Assembly: GCA_030693535.1 (NCBI GenBank)
Contig: JAUYAL010000078.1
Span: 1-64,000 of the forward strand
Direction: 5' to 3'
DNA: 64,000 nt
DNA from: Methylotenera sp.
Lineage (GTDB): Bacteria > Pseudomonadota > Gammaproteobacteria > Burkholderiales > Methylophilaceae
Shown: one piece after another, positions 18,006 to 27,119 of the stretch
Numbering within the stretch: position 1 is the first letter of the stretch
Layout: the number at the start of each line of letters is the position of its first letter
The notes under the pieces: model-generated
What the model was told of the DNA's origin: nothing
Seen by the model: only the letters and a program-made list of their open reading frames with translations
Databases searched by the model: none
Made by a program: the position numbers and the translations under genes

Positions 18006-18078
18006 GCCAGATTTTCCATTAGGCGATTTTGCAATCCTACGTGAATGCTAGCACTAGCTTCCTAATCGAAAATCTGGC
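18006..18078. repeat. long imperfect inverted repeat downstream of orn
   Basis: gccagattttccattagg at 18006-18023 pairs with cctaatcgaaaatctggc at 18061-18078, an 18 bp stem with one mismatch. The 37-base loop holds a further small hairpin, gctag-ca-ctagc. It lies immediately behind the orn stop and before the glgA terminator. No T-run follows on either strand, so it is not a standard terminator; it may protect the orn mRNA end, or be a REP-like element or a small RNA. Confidence 0.55.
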
Positions 18079-18088
18079 ATAAAAAAAG

Positions 18089-18110
18089 AGGGCGTCTAAC
18101 AAGACGCCCT
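18089..18110 (-). terminator. rho-independent terminator of glgA
   Basis: A 9 bp perfect stem, agggcgtct (18089-18097) and agacgccct (18102-18110), with loop aaca. On the minus strand it is followed by seven T within ten bases (18087-18081), so it ends the glgA transcript, about 90 bases after the stop. Confidence 0.85.
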
Positions 18111-18199
18111 TGAGGAGGAGAAAGTCAGCTTCGGAGAAAGCTTAATGTTAATTAAGCATTTACCGTGCCAAGTTTCTACTTCAGTTGAATGCTCCCCAT

Positions 18200-19654
18200 T
18201 TATTTGATTAATGCCTGATAAGCAGATAGATACTCCAAGGCACTTTTATCCCAGCTTAGATTCTGCGTCATGCCGTTTTTTTGAATCTGCTGCCATGCGA
18301 CTGGATCATTATTAAATACATTTAGCGCTTGTCTAATGCAGTGTAGCAAACTATCTGGGCTAGCTTCACTCATGACAAAGCCATTTGCAGTTTTATTTTT
18401 AAATGTGACTATGTTGGTATCAATAACAGAGTCAGCAAGTCCGCCAGTGGCGTTAACAACGGGCGGAGTGCCATAAGCTAATCCGTATAATTGATTCAGT
18501 CCGCAAGGTTCAAAGCGTGAAGGCATGATAAATATGTCACAACCCGCCATAATTTGATGTGAAAGTGGCTCATTGTAACCAATAGTAATACTGATTTTAC
18601 CAGGGTTGTTTATTTCTAAGTTTCTAAACGCATTTTCAAGCGCTATTTCGCCACTTCCTAGTAATGCTAATTGACATCCAGAATCAATTAATTCTTGCAA
18701 GATAGGCGCTAGCATATCTAAGCCTTTTTGATGCGTCAGTCGACTAACTACGCCTAATAGTGGTGCACTTGCATCAATATGAAGCCCTAGTTTACCCTGC
18801 AACGTACTTTTAACTAGCTTTTTGCCAGTTAATTTGGATGCACTGTAAGTCTTGATTAGATGGGTGTCAGTCTCTGGATTCCATTCATCAGTTTCAATGC
18901 CATTTAAAATGCCTTTGATTTCACTGCCACGTTTGCTGAGTAAACCTTCTAAACCAAAACCAAACTCTGCAGTTTGAATTTCTTTTGCATAGCTTGGGCT
19001 TACAGTGGTGACAGCATCAGCATAAAAAATACCTGCTTTTAAAAATGACAATTGTCCATGATATTCAAAACCATCTACTGAAAAGTGTGTGCTAGGTAAG
19101 GCTAAAGTAGGGAGCCAACTGGGGGCATAACAACCTTGAAAAGCCATGTTGTGTAAGCTAATAATGGATTTAGCATTAGTATGCTCAATCAACTTCATAT
19201 AAGCAGGTGTTAAGCCTGTTTGCCAGTCATTGCAATGTACTATATCGGGTTGCCAATCAGGAATAGGTGAATGTGGCCCACTAAGAATAGCTGCAACTTT
19301 TGATAGTATGCCAAAACGCAAAGGATTGTCTAGCCATTCTAGCCCATTGGGGTCAGAATATGGGCCGCCATCGCGCTCGTATAAATTAGCTGATTTAATA
19401 ACCATCACTTTTATTTGTGTATCTTCAATCGTACCCATCATCAGCGCTGCATTATGTATCACCGGTAAATTTTCTAGCGAAGCAATGGCTTGTAGATTAG
19501 TTAGTTTGTTCAAAACTGCTGGATATCCTGGTATGAGGATTCGAATGTCCACCCCAAGGTTTTGTAAGGCAGAAGGAAGTGAGCCACTTACGTCAGCTAA
19601 ACCGCCAGTTTTAATCAATGGGAAAACTTCAGATGTCGAAAATAGTACGCGCAA
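18200..19654 (-). CDS. glgA: glycogen synthase (ADP-glucose type)
   Basis: Transfers glucose from ADP-glucose to growing alpha-1,4-glucan; GT5, cytoplasmic. The 484-residue protein begins RVLFSTSEVFPL and carries the ADP-glucose-binding KTGGLADV with Lys15. The C-terminal GT-B half has SRLTHQKG and the nucleotide-binding segment PSRFEPCGLNQLYG, with Glu in the usual place. Translation begins at TTG 19654, preceded by AAGG at a spacing of six. It sits alone, divergent from crcB, and 23 kb away from pgi, glgB and glgC, so the glycogen genes are split. A TATAAT-like hexamer lies on the minus strand at 19693-19688. Confidence 0.96.
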   Translation of the reverse strand: MRVLFSTSEVFPLIKTGGLADVSGSLPSALQNLGVDIRILIPGYPAVLNKLTNLQAIASLENLPVIHNAALMMGTIEDTQIKVMVIKSANLYERDGGPYSDPNGLEWLDNPLRFGILSKVAAILSGPHSPIPDWQPDIVHCNDWQTGLTPAYMKLIEHTNAKSIISLHNMAFQGCYAPSWLPTLALPSTHFSVDGFEYHGQLSFLKAGIFYADAVTTVSPSYAKEIQTAEFGFGLEGLLSKRGSEIKGILNGIETDEWNPETDTHLIKTYSASKLTGKKLVKSTLQGKLGLHIDASAPLLGVVSRLTHQKGLDMLAPILQELIDSGCQLALLGSGEIALENAFRNLEINNPGKISITIGYNEPLSHQIMAGCDIFIMPSRFEPCGLNQLYGLAYGTPPVVNATGGLADSVIDTNIVTFKNKTANGFVMSEASPDSLLHCIRQALNVFNNDPVAWQQIQKNGMTQNLSWDKSALEYLSAYQALIK

Positions 19655-19735
19655 AATATACCTTCTTCTAAATGATGTTGATGCATTATTATATTGTATA
19701 AACGAATTGATTCTAAAATGATTTTGGGAGTAACT

Positions 19736-20119
19736 ATGAGTTTAAGTAGTTTTCTGGCAGTGGGCGCAGGCGCGGCGATAGGGGCATGGATGCGCTGGTG
19801 GCTTGGGCTAATGTTTAACTTAACTTTACCTGCATTGCCGCTGGGCACCCTGTTGGCAAATTTGATTGGTGGATATCTGATTGGGTTGTTTATGGGGATT
19901 TTTTCCATCACTTCATCTTTTTCGCCTGAATTGAGGTTATTTGTAATCACTGGCTTGTTAGGTGGATTGACTACATTCTCAACATTTTCTGCTGAAGCCT
20001 TGACATTGCTATCACGCGGTCAATATGGCTGGGCTACAACCCATATTTTAGTTCACGTATTAGGTTCGCTGGCAATGACTGGTATGGGGTTAATTACGGT
20101 ACAGTTAGTTCGAGGATGA
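19736..20119 (+). CDS. crcB: fluoride exporter CrcB/Fluc
   Basis: Small inner membrane fluoride channel, 127 residues with four hydrophobic helices, working as an antiparallel dimer. Seen: GAGAAIGAWMRWWLG at the start, GTLLANLIGGYLIG in helix two, and the pore segment GGLTTFSTFSAE in helix three. I chose ATG 19736 because GGGAG lies five bases upstream; the open frame extends back to 19694 without support. No fluoride riboswitch core is apparent in the short upstream gap. Confidence 0.95.
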   Translation: MSLSSFLAVGAGAAIGAWMRWWLGLMFNLTLPALPLGTLLANLIGGYLIGLFMGIFSITSSFSPELRLFVITGLLGGLTTFSTFSAEALTLLSRGQYGWATTHILVHVLGSLAMTGMGLITVQLVRG

Positions 20120-20123
20120 AAGA

Positions 20124-20151
20124 AAAAAGCTCAGAATATTCTGAGCTTTTT
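20124..20151. terminator. bidirectional terminator between crcB and the HhH protein gene
   Basis: A perfect palindrome: aaaaagctcagaa at 20124-20136 and ttctgagcttttt at 20139-20151, with flanking A and T runs that give a U-tract in both directions. It starts 5 bases after the crcB stop. The convergent gene ends about 100 bases further right at 20259, so it may serve both. Confidence 0.85.
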
Positions 20152-20258
20152 AGTCTATATTACTATGACTGAACTTTTAATTTAGAAGAACTACTGATTT
20201 GGAGTATCTGAAAGTTTAGAACGATTCCAAAATAAAGTTTTATAGTTATTTACGGTTA

Positions 20259-20882
20259 TTAATTAGCTTTAACTTTTGTATCAGTTGATGATGATTTTTC
20301 TGTTTTAGCAGTCTTTTTGGCTTCTGCAGCAGCTTTTTTATCTGACTTCTTTTTATCCGCAGCTTTTTTTGCGTCTTTTTTATCGTCAGAAATTTTCTTG
20401 TCTGCTTTTGTAGCATCTTCTACTTTAGCTTCTTTAGTAGGTTTAGCTGGTTTTTCTTCCTTCATTTCTTTTTTAGCTGTAGTTACTTTTATTTCTTTAT
20501 TGTCAGCAGTTTTACCACTAGTAGCAGCTTTTTTGTTGCCAACATCTTTAGTTTTAGCTTCTTTTTTTGGTTTCTCAGCTTTCATTTCTTTAGCTGGCTT
20601 GCTGTCGGTTGGTTTTATGACAGTAGTAGAACCGCTGACTGAAACATTTTTACGCACGTTTTGCAGCGTTACAGGGCCTACACCATCAACTTTTTCAAGG
20701 TCATCAACAGATTTGAAGCCGCCATTTTTTTTGCGGTAATCAATAATGGCTTGTGCTTTTACTGGGCCAATGCCATCTAAGCTTTCAAGTTCAGCTTGAG
20801 TGGCAGTGTTAATGTTTACTCCAGCTAGCGCGCTGAGGCTAAAGCTTAAAAAAGTGATTAATACAAACAACATTTTTTTCAT
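20259..20882 (-). CDS. secreted ComEA-like helix-hairpin-helix protein with lysine/alanine-rich tail
   Basis: A 207-residue protein. The start at ATG 20882 is supported by GGAGAAA upstream and gives a signal peptide (KKMLFVLITFLSFSLSALA). Residues 21-80 are a ComEA-type double helix-hairpin-helix DNA-binding unit: VNINTATQAELESLDGIGP and, later, VDGVGPVTLQNVRK. From residue 90 to the end it is almost only Lys, Ala, Glu, Asp, Thr and Ser in repeats such as KPAKEMKAEKPKKEAK and KKSDKKAAAEAKK, resembling histone H1 or AlgP tails. ComEA proteins hold incoming DNA in the periplasm during competence; the added basic tail would raise DNA affinity. Alternatively it could bind another polyanion at the envelope. 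Transcribed alone. Confidence 0.85.
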   Translation of the reverse strand: MKKMLFVLITFLSFSLSALAGVNINTATQAELESLDGIGPVKAQAIIDYRKKNGGFKSVDDLEKVDGVGPVTLQNVRKNVSVSGSTTVIKPTDSKPAKEMKAEKPKKEAKTKDVGNKKAATSGKTADNKEIKVTTAKKEMKEEKPAKPTKEAKVEDATKADKKISDDKKDAKKAADKKKSDKKAAAEAKKTAKTEKSSSTDTKVKAN

Positions 20883-21009
20883 TTTTATTTCTCCGAGGTT
20901 TAAAAAACATGGTTTAAAACTAACCATAAATTGCGATACTAAAAAAAATCACTACGTCAATGATAGCCTAAAAGTTATCGTGAATAAAAAATATCATTCC
21001 ACAGAAAAC

Positions 21010-21732
21010 TTACAATGCAAATTGACATTCTTTATGAATAGCTTCAAGTGCTTTTAGAGGATTTTCCGCTTTAGTTATTGGTCTGCCTATAACTAAGTAG
21101 CTAGATCCATTCTTTAGTGCATCTGAAGGCGTAACAACGCGTGATTGGTCATCTTGGTTGACATTGGCAGGGCGAATACCAGGTGTTACCAAGCAAAACT
21201 CATCTCCTAGTTTTGCTCGTAACATTTTCGCCTCAAGTGCTGAACAAACAACACCACTTAAACCTGCCTGTTGAGTAAGTGTAGCAAGATTCATGACATG
21301 AGTGGTTAGGTCAGTTTGAATGCCTATTTGATTCAAGCAAGATTGATTCATACTGGTAAGTACTGTGACTGCAATCAATAATGGTTTTGAATCAGATACT
21401 TGAACAGCCTGTTGCGCGGCCTGCATCATTTCTAATCCGCCACTTGCATGAACATTGAGCATCCAGACTCCTAGATTGCTCGCGGTTGCACAGGCTTTGG
21501 CTACCGTATTTGGAATGTCATGAAATTTTAAATCTAAAAATACACCAAAATTTAAGTGTGCCAATTGTTCGATAAATTGTGGTCCCGTAGCGGTAAAAAG
21601 TTCTTTACCGACTTTAATTCGACACATATACGGGTCAAGCTGGTTGACTAATTTTAAAGCGCTCGCAGCATCGGCGTAATCAAGTGCAACTATTATCTTA
21701 GGGTCATTGTAGGTAGATTTTGAGTTAGACAT
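21010..21732 (-). CDS. pyrF: orotidine 5'-phosphate decarboxylase
   Basis: Decarboxylates OMP to UMP, the last step of de novo pyrimidine synthesis. The 240-residue TIM-barrel protein has the catalytic Asp67-x-Lys69 and Asp72 in DLKFHDIPNTV, the N-terminal VALDYAD and the phosphate-binding VIGRPITKA near the end. It starts 18 bases after lapB, a pairing conserved in gamma- and betaproteobacteria, and is probably transcribed with it. Confidence 0.97.
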   Translation of the reverse strand: MSNSKSTYNDPKIIVALDYADAASALKLVNQLDPYMCRIKVGKELFTATGPQFIEQLAHLNFGVFLDLKFHDIPNTVAKACATASNLGVWMLNVHASGGLEMMQAAQQAVQVSDSKPLLIAVTVLTSMNQSCLNQIGIQTDLTTHVMNLATLTQQAGLSGVVCSALEAKMLRAKLGDEFCLVTPGIRPANVNQDDQSRVVTPSDALKNGSSYLVIGRPITKAENPLKALEAIHKECQFAL

Positions 21733-21750
21733 TGTAATTTATTGGTTTTG

Positions 21751-22938
21751 TTAAACAGTTGTTGGTTCAGCGGGCAGTGCTTCCCATGCATTGCAGGCAG
21801 GGCATTGCCAGTGATGATACTTTGCTTTAAAGCCGCAATGTTCACAATGGTAAGCGGTTTTGTTGCCAATGGCATGGCGCACGGCTTGCTGCATGAGTTG
21901 CGTATCTTGTGGATTTAAGTTTTGCTGATTCTGACTTTGCATACTATTGGTTTCTAAAATGGTGCGTGCTTGTAATAGTTGGTCCAGTGTGCTCAAACTT
22001 GGTTTTTTAATGAGTTCATTTCTTGCTAGTTTAGCTGCACTTTCAGCACCTTCTTCGGTTAGAGTTGCTTCGTATAGTACGTTTAGTAGAGAGGATAGCT
22101 TGTAAGTTTGTAAATAAATTTGTAGCAAAGCTAAGCCGTCACTAGTTTGCTTAAGTGCGCGATAACTAGTGAGCAACTTTGGTGCAATTAAACCTAGATA
22201 TTCAGGTTTCTGAAACTCAATACGTTTCCAAGTTGAAATTGCAACTTTATGTTCGCCTGCTTCAGCCTCTAAATCACCTAACAATAAATTAGCACGAACA
22301 CAGTTTTTATTAGCATTCAATGCCTGCTCAAGTTCAAATCTTGCAGTATGTGTGTCATTCGCTAATTTAGATTTAACCGCCATTTCACAATAATAATGCG
22401 CTATTTCAATACGAAAAGGAATGCCAGAAAGGCGTTCCAACTCAGTGGCGGCTTTGATAGCTCGCTCCCACTCGCGTTCCCTCACATATATTTCCAATAA
22501 TGCTCGTAGGGCGGGTTGGCGATAGCGGTCATCATTTAATGATTCAAATAATTCTTCAGCACGATCTAGCAAGCCAGCTTTTAAGTAATCTTGCGCTAGT
22601 TCTGCAGTAACAGCTAATTTTTGCTGTGGCTCGAGTTCTTTTTTTTCTAGTAAGTTAAGATGTAAATGAATGGCGCGATCAACTTCACCGCGTTTTCTAA
22701 AAAGGCTACCTAATGCAAAGTGCAGTTCAAGTGAGTCTGTATTGGCTTGTACTGCTTCAGAAAAAGCTTCTATAGCTTTATCTTGTTGATTGGTAATAAG
22801 AAAATTTAAACCTTTAAAGTAGGCTGCAGGTAGGGTGGTAGATTCGGCAAGTAATTGTTTAAGATCTACGCGAGCGGCTAGCCAGCCTAAGCTAAAGAAT
22901 AGAGGTAAGACTAATAACCACCAAAATTCAAATTCCAT
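21751..22938 (-). CDS. lapB: lipopolysaccharide assembly protein B
   Basis: Inner-membrane anchored adaptor that controls LpxC turnover through FtsH and coordinates LPS synthesis. The 395 residues comprise an N-terminal membrane helix (about 5-20), a string of TPR repeats (about 35-330) and a rubredoxin-like zinc site at the C-terminus, HCEHCGFKAKYHHWQCPAC. All are diagnostic. In many relatives lapA precedes lapB; here the ihfB side holds only 150 bases with a terminator, so lapA is missing at this locus. A TATAAT on the minus strand at 22993-22988 may be its own -10 box. No clear ribosome binding site. Confidence 0.95.
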   Translation of the reverse strand: MEFEFWWLLVLPLFFSLGWLAARVDLKQLLAESTTLPAAYFKGLNFLITNQQDKAIEAFSEAVQANTDSLELHFALGSLFRKRGEVDRAIHLHLNLLEKKELEPQQKLAVTAELAQDYLKAGLLDRAEELFESLNDDRYRQPALRALLEIYVREREWERAIKAATELERLSGIPFRIEIAHYYCEMAVKSKLANDTHTARFELEQALNANKNCVRANLLLGDLEAEAGEHKVAISTWKRIEFQKPEYLGLIAPKLLTSYRALKQTSDGLALLQIYLQTYKLSSLLNVLYEATLTEEGAESAAKLARNELIKKPSLSTLDQLLQARTILETNSMQSQNQQNLNPQDTQLMQQAVRHAIGNKTAYHCEHCGFKAKYHHWQCPACNAWEALPAEPTTV

Positions 22939-23041
22939 GAGGGTTCACTTTATGATGAATATGTGGGTAATAGATATGATTCATACAATTATAATTTTAA
23001 CTTAAATTTGATACTGGTAATAGTTAATGGTACATAGAATG

Positions 23042-23070
23042 AAAAACGGCAGCTTTAAGCTGCCGTTTTT
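23042..23070 (-). terminator. rho-independent terminator of ihfB
   Basis: aaaaacggcagctt (23042-23055) is repeated in inverse at 23057-23070, giving a GC-rich stem flanked by A5 and T5. It lies 20 bases after the ihfB stop and separates the rpsA-ihfB transcript from lapB-pyrF. Its symmetry would also allow activity on the other strand. Confidence 0.85.
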
Positions 23071-23089
23071 CATTAGACTAAAGAATAAC

Positions 23090-23371
23090 TTAGCCTAAAT
23101 CCACGCGTTCACGTAATTCTTTACCAGCTTTAAAATGAGGTACGTGTTTTTCAGGGACCTGTACTTTACTTCCGGTTTTAGGGTTGCGGCCTAAACGTGG
23201 CGGACGATAGTTTAAGCTAAAGCTTCCAAAGCCACGTATCTCAATGCGCTCGCCAGTAGCAAGGTTATCAGACATGGCATCCAAAATCGCTTTTACTGAT
23301 AGTTCAGCGTCTTTCACCACTAATTGCGGGAAACGTTCTGCAAGTAGTGTGATGAGTTCAGATTTAGTCAT
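23090..23371 (-). CDS. ihfB: integration host factor subunit beta
   Basis: Sequence-dependent DNA-bending protein, partner of IhfA (not in the window). The 93 residues show the HU/IHF fold with [23 protein letters not shown], the arm with its conserved Pro that intercalates into DNA, and the beta-type N-terminus [17 protein letters not shown]. It follows rpsA by 63 bases, the standard order. Confidence 0.97.
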   Translation of the reverse strand: MTKSELITLLAERFPQLVVKDAELSVKAILDAMSDNLATGERIEIRGFGSFSLNYRPPRLGRNPKTGSKVQVPEKHVPHFKAGKELRERVDLG

Positions 23372-23434
23372 GCTTATATGCTTTCATTTCATCTGCTTTC
23401 ATTTAAAGGAATCTTTATTTTGTTGCTAGTTAGA

Positions 23435-24943
23435 TTATTTCTTGCTGTCTAATTTTGCTTTTAATAAAGCGCCAAGGTTAGTTGTACCTGCTGATGCGCC
23501 ATCATCAACTGGTTTAGCGGCTTCTTTTGTTTTAGCAGGTTTAGCTTTAGGCTTAGCTTCAGATTTATCTTCTGAAGAGCTTGAAGCGCCAGATGGATCA
23601 GCAGATAGTTGTTTCACACCAAGTGAAATACGTTCTTTTTCCACATCAATAGCTAAGATAACCGCTTGCAGTTCGTCACCTTTTTTGAAGTTACGGATTG
23701 CTTCTTCACCAGTTTGTGACCATGATAAATCTGAAAGATGCACAAGCCCATCAATACCACCTGGCAAACCAATGAACACGCCGAAATCAGTAATAGATTT
23801 GATCTGACCTGCTACTTTGTCACCTTTAGCGTGCGTTGCAGAGAAGTCATCCCATGGATTTGCTTGGCATTGTTTCATACCTAATGATAAGCGGCGACGT
23901 GCTTCATCAATTTCAAGAATCATCACTTCAACTTCGTCACCTAATTGCGCAAGTTTGCCTGGGTGAATATTTTTGTTAGTCCAATCCATTTCTGATACAT
24001 GAACTAAACCTTCGATACCTGGTTCAATTTCAACGAACGCTCCGTAGTCAGTCAAGTTTGAAACTTTACCAAACAATCGAGTTGAAACTGGGTAACGACG
24101 TGTTAATGCAACCCATGGGTCATCGCCTAATTGTTTGATGCCTAATGAAACGCGATTTTTTTCTTGATCGAATTTCAAGATTTTTGCTTCGACTTCTTCA
24201 CCTACTGTTAAGACTTCAGATGGGTGTTTTACACGACGCCACGCTAAGTCAGTGATGTGTAGTAAACCATCAATGCCACCTAAATCAACGAACGCACCGT
24301 AGTCTGTAATATTTTTAACGATACCTTTAACAACAGCACCCTCAGCTAAGTTGCTCATCATCGCTTCGCGATCAGCACCTGCGCTAACCTCCATCACGGC
24401 GCGGCGTGAAACAACGATGTTGTTGCGTTTACGATCAATTTTAATTACTTTTAGGTCACATTCTTTGTTTTCAAAAGGAGTGGTGTCTTTTACTGGACGC
24501 ACATCAACTAATGAGCCTGGTAAAAATGCCATGATGCCGTTTACAGAAACGCGCAAACCGCCTTTAACTTTACCGCTAACGAAACCTTTGATGATCCGAC
24601 CTTCGTTCATTGCATCTTCAAGGTCTAACCATGTTTCCATGCGTTTAGCTTTTTCACGTGAAAGTAGTGTTGAGCCAAAGCCATCTTCTAACTTTTCAAT
24701 TAAAACTTTAACAAAGTCACCCACTTTAACTTCGATTTCGCCTTGAGCATTTTTGAATTCTTCAGCAGCGATAACGCTCTCTGATTTTAGTCCAGCGTTA
24801 ACAATAACGTGATCTTGGTCAACAGAAATAACCTCAGCGGTGATGACTTCACCAGAGCGCATTTCTTGATGAACTAAGCTTTCCTCAAAAAGAGCAGCAA
24901 AAGATTCCATGGGTGAAGCAGTAGATTTAGAAGTAGAAGCCAT
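23435..24943 (-). CDS. rpsA: 30S ribosomal protein S1 lacking the sixth S1 domain
   Basis: S1 delivers mRNA to the ribosome. The 502-residue product is about 55-60 shorter than usual proteobacterial S1. I can place five S1 (OB) domains at about residues 30-100, 118-182, 204-272, 289-359 and 376-447, the last ending [13 protein letters not shown] sixth domain should follow; instead there is a Ser/Glu/Lys/Pro/Ala linker of about 40 residues, then [14 protein letters not shown], which matches the extreme C-terminus of betaproteobacterial S1. That looks like internal loss of domain 6, not a truncation or frameshift. Domain 6 is dispensable in E. coli. Preceded by a 189-base leader. Confidence 0.95.
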   Translation of the reverse strand: MASTSKSTASPMESFAALFEESLVHQEMRSGEVITAEVISVDQDHVIVNAGLKSESVIAAEEFKNAQGEIEVKVGDFVKVLIEKLEDGFGSTLLSREKAKRMETWLDLEDAMNEGRIIKGFVSGKVKGGLRVSVNGIMAFLPGSLVDVRPVKDTTPFENKECDLKVIKIDRKRNNIVVSRRAVMEVSAGADREAMMSNLAEGAVVKGIVKNITDYGAFVDLGGIDGLLHITDLAWRRVKHPSEVLTVGEEVEAKILKFDQEKNRVSLGIKQLGDDPWVALTRRYPVSTRLFGKVSNLTDYGAFVEIEPGIEGLVHVSEMDWTNKNIHPGKLAQLGDEVEVMILEIDEARRRLSLGMKQCQANPWDDFSATHAKGDKVAGQIKSITDFGVFIGLPGGIDGLVHLSDLSWSQTGEEAIRNFKKGDELQAVILAIDVEKERISLGVKQLSADPSGASSSSEDKSEAKPKAKPAKTKEAAKPVDDGASAGTTNLGALLKAKLDSKK

Positions 24944-25132
24944 TAAATAAAATTACCTAAAAATAATCCCACCTAGCAGTGGGTTGATTAAAAAAACTGC
25001 GTACAAAAGAAATGCGCAGAGGAAAATTGTTTTATATTACAAAAAAATAGAATTATAACTAAAACATTGAAAAATAAAAGACTATTCGTTAAATTTATTA
25101 GTAATTTATGCTAAAAACCGTATAAAACTTAA
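24944..25132 (-). promoter_or_regulatory. rpsA leader region with promoter-like box and hairpin
   Basis: The spacer between cmk and rpsA holds a TATAAT on the minus strand at 25057-25052 with no clear -35 element, and a small hairpin (cccac at 24968-24972, gtggg at 24979-24983) 25 bases before the rpsA start. In E. coli rpsA translation is autoregulated through leader hairpins; a similar role here is inference. Confidence 0.4.
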
Positions 25133-25795
25133 CTAGTTGGCAGAATGTTGGTATTCTTGCAAAATATAGTTAACGGCGTCTGAAATGCTCACATTATCTG
25201 TTTCAAGTAAAAGTGCATCATTCGCCATTATTAATGGCGCACTTGCGCGGCCTTTATCTCTGGCATCACGTTCAGTGAGGTCTTGTAAAATATTTTCATA
25301 GTTTGCTGACTGTTTTTTCCCTAACAATTGTTGATAACGACGTTGCGCACGAGTCTCAGTACTCGCTGTTAAAAACACCTTTAATATAGCATCTGGAAAT
25401 ATTACAGTGCCCATGTCACGGCCATCAGCAACCAAGCCAGGTGCTCTGCAAAACTGATGTTGCATATCAACTAGGGTTGCACGTAATGGCGCATGGACAG
25501 CTACCTGAGATGCGCCTTTACCGATTTCTTCGGTGCGAATTTCGTTCGAAACGTCTTGATTGTTCAGTAAAACTAGCTCGTTAATAAACTCAATAGAGAG
25601 TGTTTTTGCGCATTTTGTAACTGACATTGCATCATCCCAAGCAATATTATTTTGTTTTGTGGCAAAGGCAACAATACGGTATAGCGCGCCAGAATCTAAG
25701 TAGTGAAAGCCAAGTTTGGTCGCAACGAGTTGCGCGACTGTGCCTTTACCTGAGGCTGAAGGTCCATCAATCGCTATGACTGGAAGCGACATCAT
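25133..25795 (-). CDS. cmk: cytidylate kinase
   Basis: Phosphorylates CMP and dCMP to the diphosphates. The 220-residue protein has the P-loop GPSASGKGTVAQ at about 9-20, the CMP-binding insert including VADGRDMGTVIFP, and the lid segment RAQRRYQQLLGK. It starts with ATGATG 13 bases after aroA, within the conserved tyrA-aroA-cmk-rpsA run. Confidence 0.97.
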   Translation of the reverse strand: MMSLPVIAIDGPSASGKGTVAQLVATKLGFHYLDSGALYRIVAFATKQNNIAWDDAMSVTKCAKTLSIEFINELVLLNNQDVSNEIRTEEIGKGASQVAVHAPLRATLVDMQHQFCRAPGLVADGRDMGTVIFPDAILKVFLTASTETRAQRRYQQLLGKKQSANYENILQDLTERDARDKGRASAPLIMANDALLLETDNVSISDAVNYILQEYQHSAN

Positions 25796-25808
25796 TATTT
25801 AACCAATT

Positions 25809-27104
25809 TCATTTTACGATGCTAGCAAATTGAGTAAAGTAATCAGGAAAAGTTTTATTTACACATTTAGGGTCATTAATGGTAATTGGTACGCCACCTA
25901 ATGAAACGAGTGAGAAGCACATAGCCATGCGGTGGTCGTCATAGGTGTCAATCACCGCATTAGGCGTCAACGCCGCAGGTGGCGTGATTATAATGTAATC
26001 TGTACCTTCTTCCACGATTGCACCAACTTTGCGTAACTCAGTTGCCATTGCGGCAATGCGATCAGTTTCTTTTACCCGCCAACTGGCGATATTTCGTAAG
26101 GTTGTTGTTCCATTGGCAAACAAAGCCATAATTGCTAAAGTCATAGCAGCATCAGGAATATGGTTGCAATCAAGATCAATAGCTTGGAGTTTACCTAGAT
26201 TTGATGTGGTAAGGGAATTTTCATTAAAATGGATTTCTGCACCCATGGATCTTGCGGCATCTGTAAACTTGAGGTCTCCTTGAATACTGTTTTCGCCTAA
26301 ACCATTAACTTGCACTTTACCTGCAATAGCACCTGCTGCAATAAAATATGAAGCACTTGAAGCATCACCCTCAACAAAAATAACTTGTGGGCTCATGTAT
26401 TTGCTACGAAAGTTAACAAAAAATTTTTGCCAACCATCGCGCTGAACTTTTATGCCAAAACGCGCCATTAAATTAAGCGTAATTTCAATATAAGGTTTTG
26501 AAATGAGTTCACCAATTACTTCGATAGTGGCTGCTTTCTTGGTAAGCGGCAGCGCCATTAGTAGTGCGGTTAAAAATTGACTAGAAACATTCCCACGAAT
26601 TTTGATGGGTTTGCTTAAATCAAACTTGGCAGGTGAGATTTTTAATGGCGGGAAGCCATCATTGCCCAAATATTCGATTTGTGCCCCAGCTTGGCGTAAG
26701 GCCTCTACCAAATCTCCAATCGGGCGCTCATGCATACGCGGAATGCCATGTAGGTAATAATGACCATTTGAAAAAGCAAGTGCGGCGGTGAGTGGCCTAT
26801 AGGCAGTGCCAGCGTTGCCTAAGAATAAATCTATAGGGTTTTCAGAGCTTCCTTTGTTAGGAAAATTCCCATTACAGCCTTCGACAAGCCAAGTGTTGTC
26901 AGCTATATTTACTAACTTAACTCCAAGTGTTTGCAAGGCTTCTAGCATACGCGAGGTGTCGTCAGAGGCAAGTAAATCGTAAATGTGCGTATTGCCATTT
27001 GCAAGTGCGGCTAATAAGAGCGTGCGGTTCGAAATGCTTTTTGAGCCGGGTAGTGTGATATTGCCTTGAGTATGATGGCTTGCGGGGAGGGTAATTTGTT
27101 CCAT
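25809..27104 (-). CDS. aroA: 3-phosphoshikimate 1-carboxyvinyltransferase (EPSP synthase)
   Basis: Sixth step of the shikimate pathway: shikimate 3-phosphate plus PEP gives EPSP. The 431-residue protein starts with the conserved [10 protein letters not shown], has [15 protein letters not shown] (PEP binding) and [13 protein letters not shown], and ends with [12 protein letters not shown]. These identify a class I enzyme. Lies 15 bases after tyrA. Confidence 0.97.
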   Translation of the reverse strand: MEQITLPASHHTQGNITLPGSKSISNRTLLLAALANGNTHIYDLLASDDTSRMLEALQTLGVKLVNIADNTWLVEGCNGNFPNKGSSENPIDLFLGNAGTAYRPLTAALAFSNGHYYLHGIPRMHERPIGDLVEALRQAGAQIEYLGNDGFPPLKISPAKFDLSKPIKIRGNVSSQFLTALLMALPLTKKAATIEVIGELISKPYIEITLNLMARFGIKVQRDGWQKFFVNFRSKYMSPQVIFVEGDASSASYFIAAGAIAGKVQVNGLGENSIQGDLKFTDAARSMGAEIHFNENSLTTSNLGKLQAIDLDCNHIPDAAMTLAIMALFANGTTTLRNIASWRVKETDRIAAMATELRKVGAIVEEGTDYIIITPPAALTPNAVIDTYDDHRMAMCFSLVSLGGVPITINDPKCVNKTFPDYFTQFASIVK

Positions 27105-27119
27105 TTTTAACTATATTCT

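Noticed and set aside
19655..19735. Fluoride riboswitch before crcB
   Set aside because: The gap of 81 bases also serves glgA and shows no pseudoknot-like conserved core; an ordinary Shine-Dalgarno is present.
20317..20739. Long plus-strand ORF opposite the lysine-rich tail of the helix-hairpin-helix protein
   Set aside because: It is the complement of a low-complexity Lys/Ala repeat, giving an artificial Phe/Leu/Ser-rich product; the minus-strand gene has a ribosome binding site and recognisable domains.
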